Shown: positions 51,188 through 60,935, counted from the stretch's first letter. The stretch is DNA of 64,000 bases from Clostridia bacterium (GCA_017625435.1 JAGAKX010000011.1:1-64000); one strand, 5' to 3'. Notes: generated from the letters alone by a model not told the origin. Made by a program: numbers and translations.

Positions 51188-53083
51188 TTATGACACAGCC
51201 TCAATGAGAATTGCTCTTGCATCGGAGCTGTCGATTTTGCCGTTTTTGTTGATGTCGCCGACCTTCATCTGAAGAGCTGTGGGTTTATCGAGAGCTACGG
51301 AGAATCTTAAAGCAAGTCTTGAGTCGGAAGCGGAAACCTTTCCGTCGAAGTCAAGGTCACCTTCTTCAAGAAGACCGTTTTCAAATCTTTCGCCGTTAAT
51401 GAGGGCAGGGTAGTCAACGTAAAGGCGATTAAGGTCAATGTCTTTGTTTGATGCGCCTTTAAGTCTGCCGTCCTCGGTGTACTGCCACATATCAACTCTG
51501 CCGTTGTAACAGCATACGTCTGTGCCCCATTCGGCAATCCATGCTGAACGGCCTTCGAATGTTTCGGGCTTTACGTGTGTTTCGGCAAATGAACTGCTTA
51601 CATAGATACCTGACATATAGCCTGCTGCTTCGATTGTCTTGCAGAATTCGTCAAGAACCATTGAGCATACCTCTTTGCCGGCTTTGAGGTGTGATTTGTC
51701 GCTGCCGAAATCCTCCATATCAATATATACGGGAAGGTCAAGCTGACAGTCGTTTATTTTAAGAACATCAAGAGTGTACTGAGCCTCTTCAATAGCCTCT
51801 TCCTTTGTAAGGGCATAGCTGAAGAAATATACACCTATGTGCATATCAGCAGCCTTTGCAGCTTTGTAATGCTGAAGGAAGGACTGGTCGGAATAGATTT
51901 TTCTGCCGTTGGCAGAGCCTCTTCCGCCTATACGGATAATAACTCCCTTTACGCCTTCACTCTTGAGCTGCATCCAGTCAAGATCATCAGGGGACTGTGA
52001 GTAGGAGATATCCATTACAAGCCAGTCAACCTCCGGGTCGAATTCAACGCTCCAGTTAAGGCTTATCCAACCGGTAAAGCCGTTGAAGCTTACCTTACCC
52101 CAGTTGTCGGATGTTACTTCAAGCACCTCAACAAGTGTGCCTGCGGGGATTCTTGTAAGAATCTTACTGCTTGTTGTGTAAGACTCTCTGATATTCATAT
52201 CCTCAGTTACTCGGTACTGCTTGTTTGTAGTGGGAGTAACGGGAGGGGCTGTGTTATTGTTTTCTTCGCCTTCAACTTCCTCTGAGGGAGGAGTGTCTGC
52301 AGAGGGCTTATACTCGCTGTATTCAAGCGAAATCCAGCCTGTATTGCCTTCATACTCTGTTTTGCCCCATACACCTTCAATTGCTGTAATCTGAAGAAGA
52401 GTGCCTGCGGGTATAGTGCAGAGAACCGTTGAACCGGGTTCCTTGCGGAAATTCATAATTTCCTTGGTTTCGTACGTGCCTGCTTTGTAGGTCGTAGTGA
52501 TTTCTGTGCCTTCAAGCTCGATACCTTCGTATCGGGGTGTTGCGAAGCCTGTGATATAATTGGTATATTTTCTGTCAATCTGACGTACTCTGTCAGGACA
52601 GTTGCCTTCAATACAGGTAACGTAGGATGATGTAGCTTCAAGAACAAGACCGACATGAGTGATATTGTTCTGGCTTCTCTGATAAGTATTTGTGCTTGTA
52701 AAGAATACAATGTCGCCCTGCTTCGGAATATAGGTTCCGCCGTAAGATACGGAAAGGTGATAAAGTCCCTCAGATTTGAAATAGTCGCGCATTGCTGTGC
52801 TGGAGAGATTTGTGGGGATTACATTCTGAGGAATACCTGTTGTTCTTGCACACCAGGATACAAATGCTCCGCACCAGGGGCCCTGATAGTTAAAGTATGC
52901 TCCGTACTTTGAATAGTCGCCTGCGCCTTCCATATAGCCGACCTGAGAGGATGCTGTAGCCATAATAGCGGCGGCTCCGTTGACCTTTTCTGTTTCGTCT
53001 GCACCGGCGATAACTAAGCCTGAAAGACTTAATACAAGTGCCATAACTACACTCAAAGCTCTGAGCATTAAATTTTTATGCAT
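51188..53083 (-). CDS. Secreted CHAP-SH3-SH3-GH25-dockerin cell-wall hydrolase
   Basis: 631 residues from the ATG at 53081-53083 (CGGAGG upstream). Signal peptide MHKNLMLRALSVVMALVLSL. A CHAP/NlpC-like amidase domain (about 35-185) has GPWCGAFVSWCAR (active Cys) and THVGLV (His). Two bacterial SH3 domains follow (MNFRKEPGS...GNTGWISLEY; MNIRESYTT...GFTGWISLNW). The GH25 lysozyme domain (about 350-560) shows WLVMDISYSQ, YFFSYALTK and VYIDMEDFG. The end is a type I dockerin with two Ca loops, DLDFDGKVSASD and DINKNGKIDSSD. It should cut both peptide and glycan parts of peptidoglycan. Confidence 0.9.
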   Translation of the reverse strand: MHKNLMLRALSVVMALVLSLSGLVIAGADETEKVNGAAAIMATASSQVGYMEGAGDYSKYGAYFNYQGPWCGAFVSWCARTTGIPQNVIPTNLSSTAMRDYFKSEGLYHLSVSYGGTYIPKQGDIVFFTSTNTYQRSQNNITHVGLVLEATSSYVTCIEGNCPDRVRQIDRKYTNYITGFATPRYEGIELEGTEITTTYKAGTYETKEIMNFRKEPGSTVLCTIPAGTLLQITAIEGVWGKTEYEGNTGWISLEYSEYKPSADTPPSEEVEGEENNNTAPPVTPTTNKQYRVTEDMNIRESYTTSSKILTRIPAGTLVEVLEVTSDNWGKVSFNGFTGWISLNWSVEFDPEVDWLVMDISYSQSPDDLDWMQLKSEGVKGVIIRIGGRGSANGRKIYSDQSFLQHYKAAKAADMHIGVYFFSYALTKEEAIEEAQYTLDVLKINDCQLDLPVYIDMEDFGSDKSHLKAGKEVCSMVLDEFCKTIEAAGYMSGIYVSSSFAETHVKPETFEGRSAWIAEWGTDVCCYNGRVDMWQYTEDGRLKGASNKDIDLNRLYVDYPALINGERFENGLLEEGDLDFDGKVSASDSRLALRFSVALDKPTALQMKVGDINKNGKIDSSDARAILIEAVS

Positions 53084-53225
53084 TAAAAAACCTCCGAATA
53101 TTTGAACATAATTCAAACCATTGATTTTCGCAACACCGCTATTATGCCTTATTTTGCAAAAAAAAGCAAGTAAAAAATTACAAAAAGTTACAAATTGGAT
53201 GCAACTTTGTTAACAATCAATAAAA

Positions 53226-53251
53226 AAAGGCGGTATTATACCGCCTTTATG
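53226..53251 (-). terminator. Intrinsic terminator of the pyrH-ispG operon
   Basis: AAAGGCGGTAT/ATACCGCCTTT perfect palindrome with a run of T on the minus strand, 22 bases after ispG. Confidence 0.85.
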
Positions 53252-53273
53252 TCAATATATACAAGGAAATATT

Positions 53274-54317
53274 TTACAATTTGTCTATTTCATTCAAGAG
53301 TTCTGTAAACAATTCTTCCTCTTTAACTTTTTTCAGAATTTCTCCTTTACGGAAAATAAGTCCTTCGCCGTTACCGCCCGCAATGCCGATATCGGCTTCC
53401 TTTGCTTCGCCGGGACCGTTTACTATACAGCCCATAACAGCAACTGTTATGTTTTTGTCACAGCCTCTTAATGCTTCCTCTACCTTTCCTGCAAGACCGA
53501 TAAGGTCAATTTTCGTTCTTCCGCAGGTGGGGCAGGAAACAAGATTGACACCTGTTTTGCGAAGTCCTGCAGCCTTCAGTATATCGAAGCCTGCATAAAC
53601 CTCCTTTACAGGGGGAGCGGTAAGGGAAACACGGATGGTATCGCCTATTCCGTCAAGAAGAAGAGAGCCTATTCCCATTGCGGATTTTATAAGTCCCATT
53701 CTTTCGGTACCGGCTTCTGTAACGCCGATGTGAAGGGGGTAGTCCGACTTCTCAGCCATAAGGCGGTATGCCTTGCAGGTCGTTACAACATCCGAAGACT
53801 TTATTGAAATTACAATATCGTCAAAATCGAACTTTTCCAGAAGACCTACGTGATAAAGAGCACTTTCAACGAGAGCCTCGGGGACAGGTGCACCGTATTT
53901 TGCAAGAATTTCTTTTTCAACGGAGCCGGAGTTCACACCGATTCTTATGGGCACGCCCCTTCTTTTGCATTCGTCTGCTACTGCCTTTACTCTTTCGTCG
54001 GAGCCTATGTTGCCGGGGTTGATTCTTATTTTGTCAACACCTGCAGCAAGGGATTCAAGTGCCATTTTATAGTCAAAGTGAATATCAGCAACGATAGGCA
54101 CATTTACGCTTTCTTTAAGTGCCGCAATGGTTTTTACTGCATTCATATCGGGTACGGTAGCCCTTATTATTTCACAGCCCGCCGTTTGGAGCTCCTTTGC
54201 CTGAGAAACGGATGCTTCAATATCTCCCGAAGGAGTATTAAGCATAGACTGTACTCTGACGGGGGCACTGCCGCCGATGACAATATCTTTAATTTTTACT
54301 TGCTTTTTACTAGCCAT
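53274..54317 (-). CDS. ispG: 4-hydroxy-3-methylbut-2-enyl diphosphate synthase
   Basis: 347 residues. It opens with KQVKIKDIVIGGSAPVRVQSM; VPIVADIHFDYKMAL and DKIRINPGNIG follow. The iron-sulphur ligands are in NLVSCPTCGRTKIDL and VMGCIVNGPGEA. It makes HMBPP from MEcPP, the penultimate MEP step, in the cytoplasm. Last gene of the operon that starts at pyrH; six bases from rseP. No ispH is in the window. Confidence 0.96.
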   Translation of the reverse strand: MASKKQVKIKDIVIGGSAPVRVQSMLNTPSGDIEASVSQAKELQTAGCEIIRATVPDMNAVKTIAALKESVNVPIVADIHFDYKMALESLAAGVDKIRINPGNIGSDERVKAVADECKRRGVPIRIGVNSGSVEKEILAKYGAPVPEALVESALYHVGLLEKFDFDDIVISIKSSDVVTTCKAYRLMAEKSDYPLHIGVTEAGTERMGLIKSAMGIGSLLLDGIGDTIRVSLTAPPVKEVYAGFDILKAAGLRKTGVNLVSCPTCGRTKIDLIGLAGKVEEALRGCDKNITVAVMGCIVNGPGEAKEADIGIAGGNGEGLIFRKGEILKKVKEEELFTELLNEIDKL

Positions 54318-54323
54318 ATTTTA

Positions 54324-55397
54324 TCATCCCTTTATAAGATTTGCTATATCATTAAAGGTAATAAGTGCCATAAGACCTAAAAGAAGGATAAGACCTGCCG
54401 CATGGACAATTGCTTCAAATTTCTTGGGTACGGGACGTCTGCAAACAAATTCAATGGCGATAAACAGAAGTCTTCCGCCGTCAAGAGCAGGTAAGGGGAG
54501 AAGATTAACAATACCGATGTTTACGGTAATGAATGCAAGAATGAATATAATTGAAGCATAATCTGCCGAGTGTACCGCATCGCTTGCCGTATCAGCAACA
54601 ATACCGATTGTGCCCACAGGTCCCGAAAGCTCATCCATTCCGAAGTGGCCGCCGAGCATATCAATAAGGCTTAGCCATATCATCTTTGTCATCGAAAGAG
54701 TTTCTTTGACGGCACCGGGGATAATGTTGAGAATGGACACCTTTTCGCTGCCTACTATAAATGAACAGAAGCCCTGCTCCATATCATAGTAAACGGGAAG
54801 CTCTGTAAACTCAATTTTCTCTCCGTCTCTTTTAAGGGTTATATCGTACTTGCCGTCGTTGTTTCTGTAAAGACAGTAATAAAGATCACGTGCCGAATGT
54901 ACTTTCGTGCCGTCAATGCTTAAAATTCTGTCACCTGCGACAATACCAGTTTCGGCGGTGTACATATTCTCGGAAACATCGCTGACAACGGTAGTGGGTA
55001 CCGTTCCGCTTATTCCGAGCATTATTCCTATGAGCACAAGACCGAGAATAATATTGAGTACTGCACCTGCGGCAATTACGATAAAGCGCTTCCACGCCTT
55101 CTGATTGCCGAAGGCTCTCGGGTCGTCGGATGCCTCATCCTCTCCCTCGAGGGACACAAAGCCGCCTATAGGAAGAAGTCTTAAAGCATAAAGCGTTTCT
55201 CCCTTACGCTTTTTGAATATTGCAGGTCCCATGCCTATTGAAAATTCATTTACTTTTATCTTAAAAAGCTTTGCCGTGCTGAAATGCCCGAACTCGTGAA
55301 GTGCAATTATAACTCCGAAAAAGAGAATCGCAAAAAGAATCGGCCATACTTTGCCCCATACGGCACCTGCAGAAAGTGAAAGAGCAAGGTTATGCAA
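54324..55397 (-). CDS. rseP: RseP-type site-2 intramembrane metalloprotease
   Basis: 357 residues. Zinc motif HEFGHFSTAKLF in the first membrane region, PDZ domain around GIVAGDRILSIDGTKVHSA (about 151-169), and the third ligand in PLPALDGGRLLF (about 303-314). It has about four spans. It cuts membrane-bound regulators or signal-peptide remnants. The position between dxr and ispG is standard in Clostridia. No anti-sigma factor is near, so the target is open. Confidence 0.94.
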   Translation of the reverse strand: MHNLALSLSAGAVWGKVWPILFAILFFGVIIALHEFGHFSTAKLFKIKVNEFSIGMGPAIFKKRKGETLYALRLLPIGGFVSLEGEDEASDDPRAFGNQKAWKRFIVIAAGAVLNIILGLVLIGIMLGISGTVPTTVVSDVSENMYTAETGIVAGDRILSIDGTKVHSARDLYYCLYRNNDGKYDITLKRDGEKIEFTELPVYYDMEQGFCSFIVGSEKVSILNIIPGAVKETLSMTKMIWLSLIDMLGGHFGMDELSGPVGTIGIVADTASDAVHSADYASIIFILAFITVNIGIVNLLPLPALDGGRLLFIAIEFVCRRPVPKKFEAIVHAAGLILLLGLMALITFNDIANLIKG

Positions 55398-55453
55398 GGA
55401 ATATCACCCTTTTAAATATTTTATCATATTATTTATATGTTTGAATGCGAAAA

Positions 55454-56599
55454 TTATACAGCGTCCAATACAGCCTGACGTGCAAGGCGGTCTGTTTCGA
55501 AAACGTCCTCAAGCGTGAACTCCTTTTTGTCGGGAGTTACGTCGAAGGCAGTTCTTATAAGTCTTCCCAGATCCAGGAAACCGATTTTTCCCTCTCGGAA
55601 AAGGCGGTTTGCTTCTTCATTTGCGCTGTTGACAGCCGCAGGGTAAAGTCCGCCCTTGGTTATTGCCTCACGGCAGATGTTAAGACAGTCAAACACCTCA
55701 TAATCAGGCTCAAAGAAGGTAAGCTTTCCTATCTCTGCAAGATTCAGTTCCCCTACGGGAGAGACGAATCTTTCGGGATATGTCAGCGCATACTGAATGG
55801 GAATTCTCATATCGGGAAGCCCCAACTGTGCAATAACGGAATTATCGTCATATTCAATCATTGAGTGAATAATGCTTTCTCTGTGCACAAGGATATCAAT
55901 GCTTTCGGGGGCTACTCCGAAGAGGAAATGTGCTTCAATAAGCTCAAGACCCTTGTTGAACATAGAGGCTGAATCTATTGTGATTTTAGCTCCCATATCC
56001 CAGTTAGGGTGCTTGAGTGCATCTGCAGCCGTTACGTTTTTGATTTCATCTCTTGTTTTGCCGAAAAACGGACCGCCGGATGCCGTAAGAATAATCTTTT
56101 TAAGTGCCTTATTTGAGGGCTTACCCTGAAGGCATTGGAAAATTGCCGAATGCTCGCTGTCAACCGGCAGAATCTTTTTACCTGTTTTCTTTGCGGCTTC
56201 AAGAACAAGATATCCGCCTGCAACAAGGGCTTCCTTATTTGCAAGGGCAAGAGTTTTGCCGCTTTCGAGAACGGAAAGTGCGGGACGAAGACCTGCAAGA
56301 CCGACGATTGAGTCAATAACCGTGTCTGCGTCCGTTTCCGAGGCACACATACATACGCCCTCGGCACCGGAATAAATTCTTGTGGGTGTATCCTTACAGC
56401 GCAGTCTCAATTCCGCAGCAGCGGCTGTGTCCGAAAGGGCAGCCATTTCAGGCTTGAATTTTCTTATCTGCTCTTCAAGCTTTCTGAAGTCACGGTTTGC
56501 CGTAAGGGCCTTTACCTGATAGCCTGCCTTTTCTGCCACGTCAAGGGACTGAACGCCTATGGAGCCTGTTGAGCCTAAAACTGCAATTTTCTTTTCCAT
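55454..56599 (-). CDS. dxr: 1-deoxy-D-xylulose-5-phosphate reductoisomerase
   Basis: 381 residues. NADPH site KIAVLGSTGSIGVQSLDV, ALANKEALVAGG (about 116-127), PVDSEHSAIFQCL and ASGGPFFG, with NWDMGAKITIDSASMFNKGLE in pieces. It converts DXP to MEP, the second MEP step, and is the target of fosmidomycin. Twelve bases after cdsA in the same direction. The spacer to rseP is 56 bases with no gene. Confidence 0.96.
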   Translation of the reverse strand: MEKKIAVLGSTGSIGVQSLDVAEKAGYQVKALTANRDFRKLEEQIRKFKPEMAALSDTAAAAELRLRCKDTPTRIYSGAEGVCMCASETDADTVIDSIVGLAGLRPALSVLESGKTLALANKEALVAGGYLVLEAAKKTGKKILPVDSEHSAIFQCLQGKPSNKALKKIILTASGGPFFGKTRDEIKNVTAADALKHPNWDMGAKITIDSASMFNKGLELIEAHFLFGVAPESIDILVHRESIIHSMIEYDDNSVIAQLGLPDMRIPIQYALTYPERFVSPVGELNLAEIGKLTFFEPDYEVFDCLNICREAITKGGLYPAAVNSANEEANRLFREGKIGFLDLGRLIRTAFDVTPDKKEFTLEDVFETDRLARQAVLDAV

Positions 56600-56611
56600 A
56601 GCTTATCCTCG

Positions 56612-57457
56612 TTAAATAGAGTTTATGAGAATGATAATTGAATAGAGCACGGGGAAAACAAAGCAGGAGCTGTCGAAACGGTCCATAACTCCGCCGTGTC
56701 CGGGAAGAAGATTTCCGAAATCCTTGATTCCGTGATGCCTTTTGATTGTTGAAGCGGCAAGGTCGCCGAAAATACTGATAACTGAAAGACAAACGGATGC
56801 AATTATTACAACGGGAAGAGTAATTTCTGCAGAGAGATTAAAGAATTTCTTAAAGACAACAAATAAAACAACATTGAGTACAGCCGTGCCGATAACACCG
56901 CCTATGGCACCTTCAACGGTTTTCTTGGGGGAGATAACGGGGGAAAGCTTGTGCTTTCCGAAGAATTTTCCTGCAAAGAATGCGAAGGTGTCCGAAAGCC
57001 AGCAACAGAAGAATCCGAAAAGTATAAAGAAAATACCGTCGGTTTTTATGTACTTATCGGGGAAAGCAAGATACAAATCTCTGTAGAGGATTATGCAGGA
57101 AAGTGCCGAAGGAACGAAAACTGCCGAACACAGAGAGCAGGCAACCTGCTCGAATTTCAGCTTTTCGAAATCAAGCACCATTATTATAAGAGAAGCCACA
57201 ACCGCAATTGTTACAACGGGGAAAACGGGGATGTTCAGCTTTTCCTTATATTCAAACCAGAAGGGGAGTGCAGCGGAAACAGCTATGCAAAGACCCCTGA
57301 AAACGGGATTTTTAACTTCAAATGCCTTTGTAAGCTCAAATACGCCGATAGCTGCGACAAGGGCTATAAAAACGGAGAACACGGGAGTGTACATTGAGAA
57401 AAGCCAGCCGATAACAGCTATTGCACCGACAACGCCTGTAATAATACGAGTTTTCAT
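56612..57457 (-). CDS. cdsA: Phosphatidate cytidylyltransferase
   Basis: 281 residues, about eight membrane spans. The C-terminal signature is [20 protein letters not shown] followed by GVMDRFDS (about 240-265), diagnostic for CDP-diacylglycerol synthase. It activates phosphatidate with CTP for phospholipid synthesis. An earlier [12 protein letters not shown] (about 177-188) is the other conserved block. Located between uppS and dxr in the usual order. Confidence 0.95.
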   Translation of the reverse strand: MKTRIITGVVGAIAVIGWLFSMYTPVFSVFIALVAAIGVFELTKAFEVKNPVFRGLCIAVSAALPFWFEYKEKLNIPVFPVVTIAVVASLIIMVLDFEKLKFEQVACSLCSAVFVPSALSCIILYRDLYLAFPDKYIKTDGIFFILFGFFCCWLSDTFAFFAGKFFGKHKLSPVISPKKTVEGAIGGVIGTAVLNVVLFVVFKKFFNLSAEITLPVVIIASVCLSVISIFGDLAASTIKRHHGIKDFGNLLPGHGGVMDRFDSSCFVFPVLYSIIILINSI

Positions 57458-57483
57458 AATAAAAATTCCTTATAATTTAATAT

Positions 57484-57508
57484 CAGGCGGATGGGTAAAC
57501 ATCCGCCC
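57484..57508. repeat. Small hairpin between uppS and cdsA
   Basis: GGCGGATG-GGTAAA-CATCCGCC. There is no strong T run on the minus strand, so it is more likely a processing or attenuation site than a full terminator. Confidence 0.5.
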
Positions 57509-57538
57509 TTACTTCTGTGATTAGCTGAAAAAAATGAA

Positions 57539-58264
57539 TTATACACCGCCGAAGCGACGGTTTCTCTTTTCGTAGGCTCTTAAAGCCTCGTCAAAGTCCT
57601 CCTCCGAGAAATCGGGCCAGAGAACATCTGAATACCAGAATTCCGCATAAGCCGACTGCCACAGAAGGAAGTTTGACAGTCTCTGCTCACCGCTGGGACG
57701 GATAACAAGGTCAACGGGAGGCTGCTCCTCAGTATAAAGACCGTTTCCTATTGTTTCCAATGTTATTTCATCGGGCTTAATTTTACCTGAAAGAACATCC
57801 TCAGCGATATTCTTCACGCTGTGGAGAATTTCCTGCTGCCCGCCATAGTTTACCGCAAGGTTAAGATTTACCTTTGTCATATCCTTTGTTGAGTTTTCAA
57901 GATAATCCATAGCAGCAGCAAGCTCAGGTGTCAGACGGCTTCTGTCACCTAAGAAACGAAGTCTTATGCCCTTTTCGAGGTTTTCCTGAAGTCTCTCCTC
58001 AGCCTCCTGAAGATAGTCTCCGAAAAGCTTCATAATTGCATTTACTTCTTCCTCGGGACGTGCCCAGTTTTCCGTTGAAAAAGCATAGAATGAAATATGC
58101 TTTACTCCGAGATTACCTGCATATTCGCCGATTCTTCTGAAGGTTTTTGCACCCTCAATGTGACCCATCTGACGGGGAAGACCTCGGTTTTTTGCCCATC
58201 TTCCGTTGCCGTCCATAATGACGCCTACGTGGGCAGGCAGAATGCTGAATTTTTTTTCACTCAT
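57539..58264 (-). CDS. uppS: Isoprenyl transferase (undecaprenyl diphosphate synthase)
   Basis: 241 residues. VGVIMDGNGRWAKNRGL (about 14-30) carries the catalytic Asp and the diphosphate-binding residues; MGHIEGAKTFR, FYAFSTENWARP and the end RPSGEQRLSNFLLWQSAYAE in the usual places follow. It elongates farnesyl diphosphate to the C55 lipid carrier for wall synthesis, using the product of ispA in the other operon. Two bases from frr. Confidence 0.96.
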   Translation of the reverse strand: MSEKKFSILPAHVGVIMDGNGRWAKNRGLPRQMGHIEGAKTFRRIGEYAGNLGVKHISFYAFSTENWARPEEEVNAIMKLFGDYLQEAEERLQENLEKGIRLRFLGDRSRLTPELAAAMDYLENSTKDMTKVNLNLAVNYGGQQEILHSVKNIAEDVLSGKIKPDEITLETIGNGLYTEEQPPVDLVIRPSGEQRLSNFLLWQSAYAEFWYSDVLWPDFSEEDFDEALRAYEKRNRRFGGV

Positions 58265-58266
58265 AA

Positions 58267-58821
58267 TCAGATTTCCATAATTTCTGCTTCTTTTGCGGAA
58301 GCAACAGAGTCAACCTGCTTGATGAAATCGTCTGTAATCTTCTGAACCTCGCCCTCACCGAACTTAAGGTCGTCTTCGGTGATTTCGGAGTTCTTCTTCA
58401 TAGTCTTGAGCTTTTCAATTGCATCTCTTCTGATGTTTCTTATGGCAACCTTTGAATTTTCTGCAGTAGCCTTAACATCCTTAACGAGAGTCTTTCTTCT
58501 TTCCTCTGTAAGGGGAGGGAAGGCAAGACGGATAACGGAGCCGTCGTTCTGAGGATTGATGCCGATATCGGAAGCCTGGATAGCCTTTTCAATAAGCTTG
58601 AGAGCGGATTTGTCCCAGGGCTGGATAACAAGGATTCTTGCTTCTGCAACGGAAACTGCAGCCATCTGATTTACGGGAGTGGGAACGCCCCAGTAATCAA
58701 CTCTGATGGGATCAAGAACTGCAGGATTTGCTCTGCCTGCACGGATAGAATTATATTCTGAGTTAAGTGCAGAAATGGATTTTGTCATTTTTTCCTTTGC
58801 GAATTCAAATACGGTTTTCAT
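58267..58821 (-). CDS. frr: Ribosome recycling factor
   Basis: 184 residues. ISALNSEYNSIRAGRANPAVLD in two pieces, VDYWGVPTPVNQMA, ILVIQPWDKSAL and PPLTEERRKTLVKDVKATAE cover the tRNA-like helical and beta domains. With EF-G it separates post-termination ribosomes. Between pyrH and uppS, 32 bases after pyrH. Length is normal. Confidence 0.96.
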   Translation of the reverse strand: MKTVFEFAKEKMTKSISALNSEYNSIRAGRANPAVLDPIRVDYWGVPTPVNQMAAVSVAEARILVIQPWDKSALKLIEKAIQASDIGINPQNDGSVIRLAFPPLTEERRKTLVKDVKATAENSKVAIRNIRRDAIEKLKTMKKNSEITEDDLKFGEGEVQKITDDFIKQVDSVASAKEAEIMEI

Positions 58822-58853
58822 ATTGTTTACCTCCGAAAAATATTGTAATGAAA

Positions 58854-59558
58854 TTATTTGACTATTGTGCCGATGTTTTCGCCGAGAACCGCACGCTTTA
58901 TGTTCTCGGGATCGTTAAGATTGAAAACAAGAACGGGAAGACGGCTGTTGCCTGCAAGTGCTGCTGCCGTATTATCCATAACACCGAGATGCTTTTCAAG
59001 TATTTCGTCGTAAGTGAGCTCATCGTATTTTACAGCATCCGGGAACTTGTTGGGGTCCTTGTCATAAACGCCGTCAACATTTGTTGCCTTGAAGAAAATG
59101 TCGCATTCTGTTTCGATTGCTCTGAGAGCAGCCCCTGAGTCTGTGCTGAAAAGGGGGCTTCCCGTGCCGCAGCCGAAAATAACGATTCTGCCGTTTTCCA
59201 TATACCTTACGGCTTCATCCTTGTTAAAGGGAAGTGCCATTCTCTGAATATCAAGAGCGGTCATAACGACAGCATCATTGCCTGCCTGAATAAGGCCCTC
59301 CTGCAAAGCAAGACAGTTGATAACGGTTGCAAGCATTCCCATGTGGTCTGCCCTTGTTCTGTCCATATCACCGCTGCTTCTGCCTCTCCAGAAATTGCCG
59401 CCTCCTACAACTATGCCTATCTGCACACCGAGGTCTGCAACCTCCTTGATTTTTGAGCAGATGCCGTTTACCATATCAAAATTAATGCCGTGTCCCGCTT
59501 CGCCTGCGAGAACCTCCCCGCTTAATTTCAGAAGTATCCTTTTATAAACAGGTTTCAT
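58854..59558 (-). CDS. pyrH: UMP kinase
   Basis: 234 residues. KRILLKLSGEVLAGEAGHG, IGIVVGGGNFWRGRSSGD with the MDRTRADHMGMLAT block (about 50-75), IFGCGTGSPLFSTDSGAAL and FFKATNVDGVYDKDPN. It phosphorylates UMP to UDP for pyrimidine nucleotides and is usually hexameric and GTP-regulated. First gene of the operon; here rpsB and tsf, often upstream in bacteria, are absent. Confidence 0.96.
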   Translation of the reverse strand: MKPVYKRILLKLSGEVLAGEAGHGINFDMVNGICSKIKEVADLGVQIGIVVGGGNFWRGRSSGDMDRTRADHMGMLATVINCLALQEGLIQAGNDAVVMTALDIQRMALPFNKDEAVRYMENGRIVIFGCGTGSPLFSTDSGAALRAIETECDIFFKATNVDGVYDKDPNKFPDAVKYDELTYDEILEKHLGVMDNTAAALAGNSRLPVLVFNLNDPENIKRAVLGENIGTIVK

Positions 59559-59587
59559 AAAATCCTCCTATAATTTTCCTGATAACC

Positions 59588-59616
59588 ATTTTACCCCAAA
59601 AAATACGATATGTAAA
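59588..59616 (-). promoter_or_regulatory. Promoter of the pyrH operon
   Basis: Minus strand TTTACA (59616-59611), 17-base spacer, TAAAAT (59593-59588), with AGGAGG before the ATG. Confidence 0.65.
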
Positions 59617-59631
59617 GCAAAAAATACAAAC

Positions 59632-59659
59632 TTGACTAATTTTTTATATATGGTATAAT
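59632..59659 (+). promoter_or_regulatory. Promoter of the kinase gene
   Basis: TTGACT (59632-59637), 16-base spacer, TATAAT (59654-59659), 30 bases before the ATG. It is back-to-back with the pyrH promoter. Confidence 0.72.
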
Positions 59660-59689
59660 TTTTATTATAAAATAAGGAGATGGCATTTT

Positions 59690-60817
59690 ATGTTTACTTA
59701 TGATGAAATAAAGTCAATTCTTGATAATTTTTCTATAGCAGGTAAGTTAGTTTCCTTCGGTCCCATTGATGACGGACATATAAATGATACATTCCGTGTT
59801 GTTTATGATGTCGGCGGCAAGGAAATGTGCCATCTGCTTCAGAGAATCAATACAACGGTTTTCAAAAAGCCCGATGAGCTTATGGCTAATGTTGACTGTG
59901 TTACTTCCTTCCTGCGCGACAAGATAATCGCTTCCGGCGGCGATACGGAAAGAGAGACGCTTTACTGCAAGCCTACAAGGACAGGTAAAAAGTACTTTGT
60001 TGATGAAAAAGACAGAGTATGGCGTCTTTATAACTTTGTTGAGAACAGCTATTCCAATAATTCAATAAACAGTCCTGCGGTTTTCTTTAACGCCGGTAAG
60101 GCTTTCGGTGAATTCCAGAGACTTCTTGCGGATTTCCCCATTGATAAGCTTTATGAAACAATTCCCGATTTCCATAATACGGGTAAGCGTTACAGAAATC
60201 TTGTAAATTCAATTGAAGCTAACCCCAAGGGCAGGGTAAAGTATGTATCGGAAGAGATTAACTTCTGCTACGAGCGCCGTAATGAAACCTATATTCTTAC
60301 GGGCAAAACTCTTATCGGTGACCTTCCCTTAAGAGTTACACACAACGATACAAAGCTTAATAACATTCTCTTTGACAAGACTACGGATGAGCCCATCTGT
60401 ATTGTTGACCTTGATACCGTTATGCCGGGACTCAGTCTTTACGATTTCGGCGATGCTATCCGCTTCGGTGCAAACACAACAACAGAGGATGACAAGAATC
60501 TTAATAATGTTTCCCTTGATCTCGGTCTTTATGAGCAGTATGTAAGAGGCTTTTTGACCTCTGCCGGCGAAAGCCTTGTTCCCGAGGAGGTAAGACTTCT
60601 TCCTTTCTCTGCTAAAATGATGACCCTTGAATGCGGTATGCGTTTCCTTACTGACTACATTGACGGTGACGTTTATTTCAAAATTCACTATCCCGACCAT
60701 AACCTTGACCGCTGTCATACACAGTTCGCTCTTGTTGCGGATATTGAAAGAAAGTACAATGAAATGATGGAAATTACCGCAAAGGCATACGAAGAAATCT
60801 GCGGAAAAGCATTATAA
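59690..60817 (+). CDS. Phosphotransferase resembling N-acetylhexosamine 1-kinase
   Basis: 375 residues of the aminoglycoside-phosphotransferase fold. SFGPIDDGHINDTFRV (about 22-37) is the nucleotide loop, CHLLQRINTTVF is typical of the NahK branch, and the catalytic loop is RVTHNDTKLNNILFD (about 217-231) with VDLDTVMPGLSLYDFGDAIR as the metal-binding part. NahK phosphorylates GlcNAc and GalNAc at C1 in host-glycan salvage. No lacto-N-biose phosphorylase lies nearby, so the sugar specificity is inferred. Alone behind its own promoter. Confidence 0.82.
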   Translation: MFTYDEIKSILDNFSIAGKLVSFGPIDDGHINDTFRVVYDVGGKEMCHLLQRINTTVFKKPDELMANVDCVTSFLRDKIIASGGDTERETLYCKPTRTGKKYFVDEKDRVWRLYNFVENSYSNNSINSPAVFFNAGKAFGEFQRLLADFPIDKLYETIPDFHNTGKRYRNLVNSIEANPKGRVKYVSEEINFCYERRNETYILTGKTLIGDLPLRVTHNDTKLNNILFDKTTDEPICIVDLDTVMPGLSLYDFGDAIRFGANTTTEDDKNLNNVSLDLGLYEQYVRGFLTSAGESLVPEEVRLLPFSAKMMTLECGMRFLTDYIDGDVYFKIHYPDHNLDRCHTQFALVADIERKYNEMMEITAKAYEEICGKAL

Positions 60818-60906
60818 TTACTCTGAAAACAAAAAGGGCGTATCAATAGAGTGATACTCTGAAGGATAGTTTTTAAGAGCACATTAGCTAGTTACAGAAA
60901 AATACT

Positions 60907-60935
60907 GAAACCGCAGATTGATTTTCTGCGGTTTC
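60907..60935 (+). terminator. Intrinsic terminator
   Basis: GAAACCGCAGA-TTGATTT-TCTGCGGTTTC, a perfect stem 90 bases after the kinase gene; the tail is only moderately T-rich. Confidence 0.65.

Noticed and set aside
57484-57508. Full terminator inside the pyrH-ispG operon
   Set aside because: The hairpin lacks a proper T run on the minus strand and the downstream genes have no obvious promoter, so readthrough is expected.
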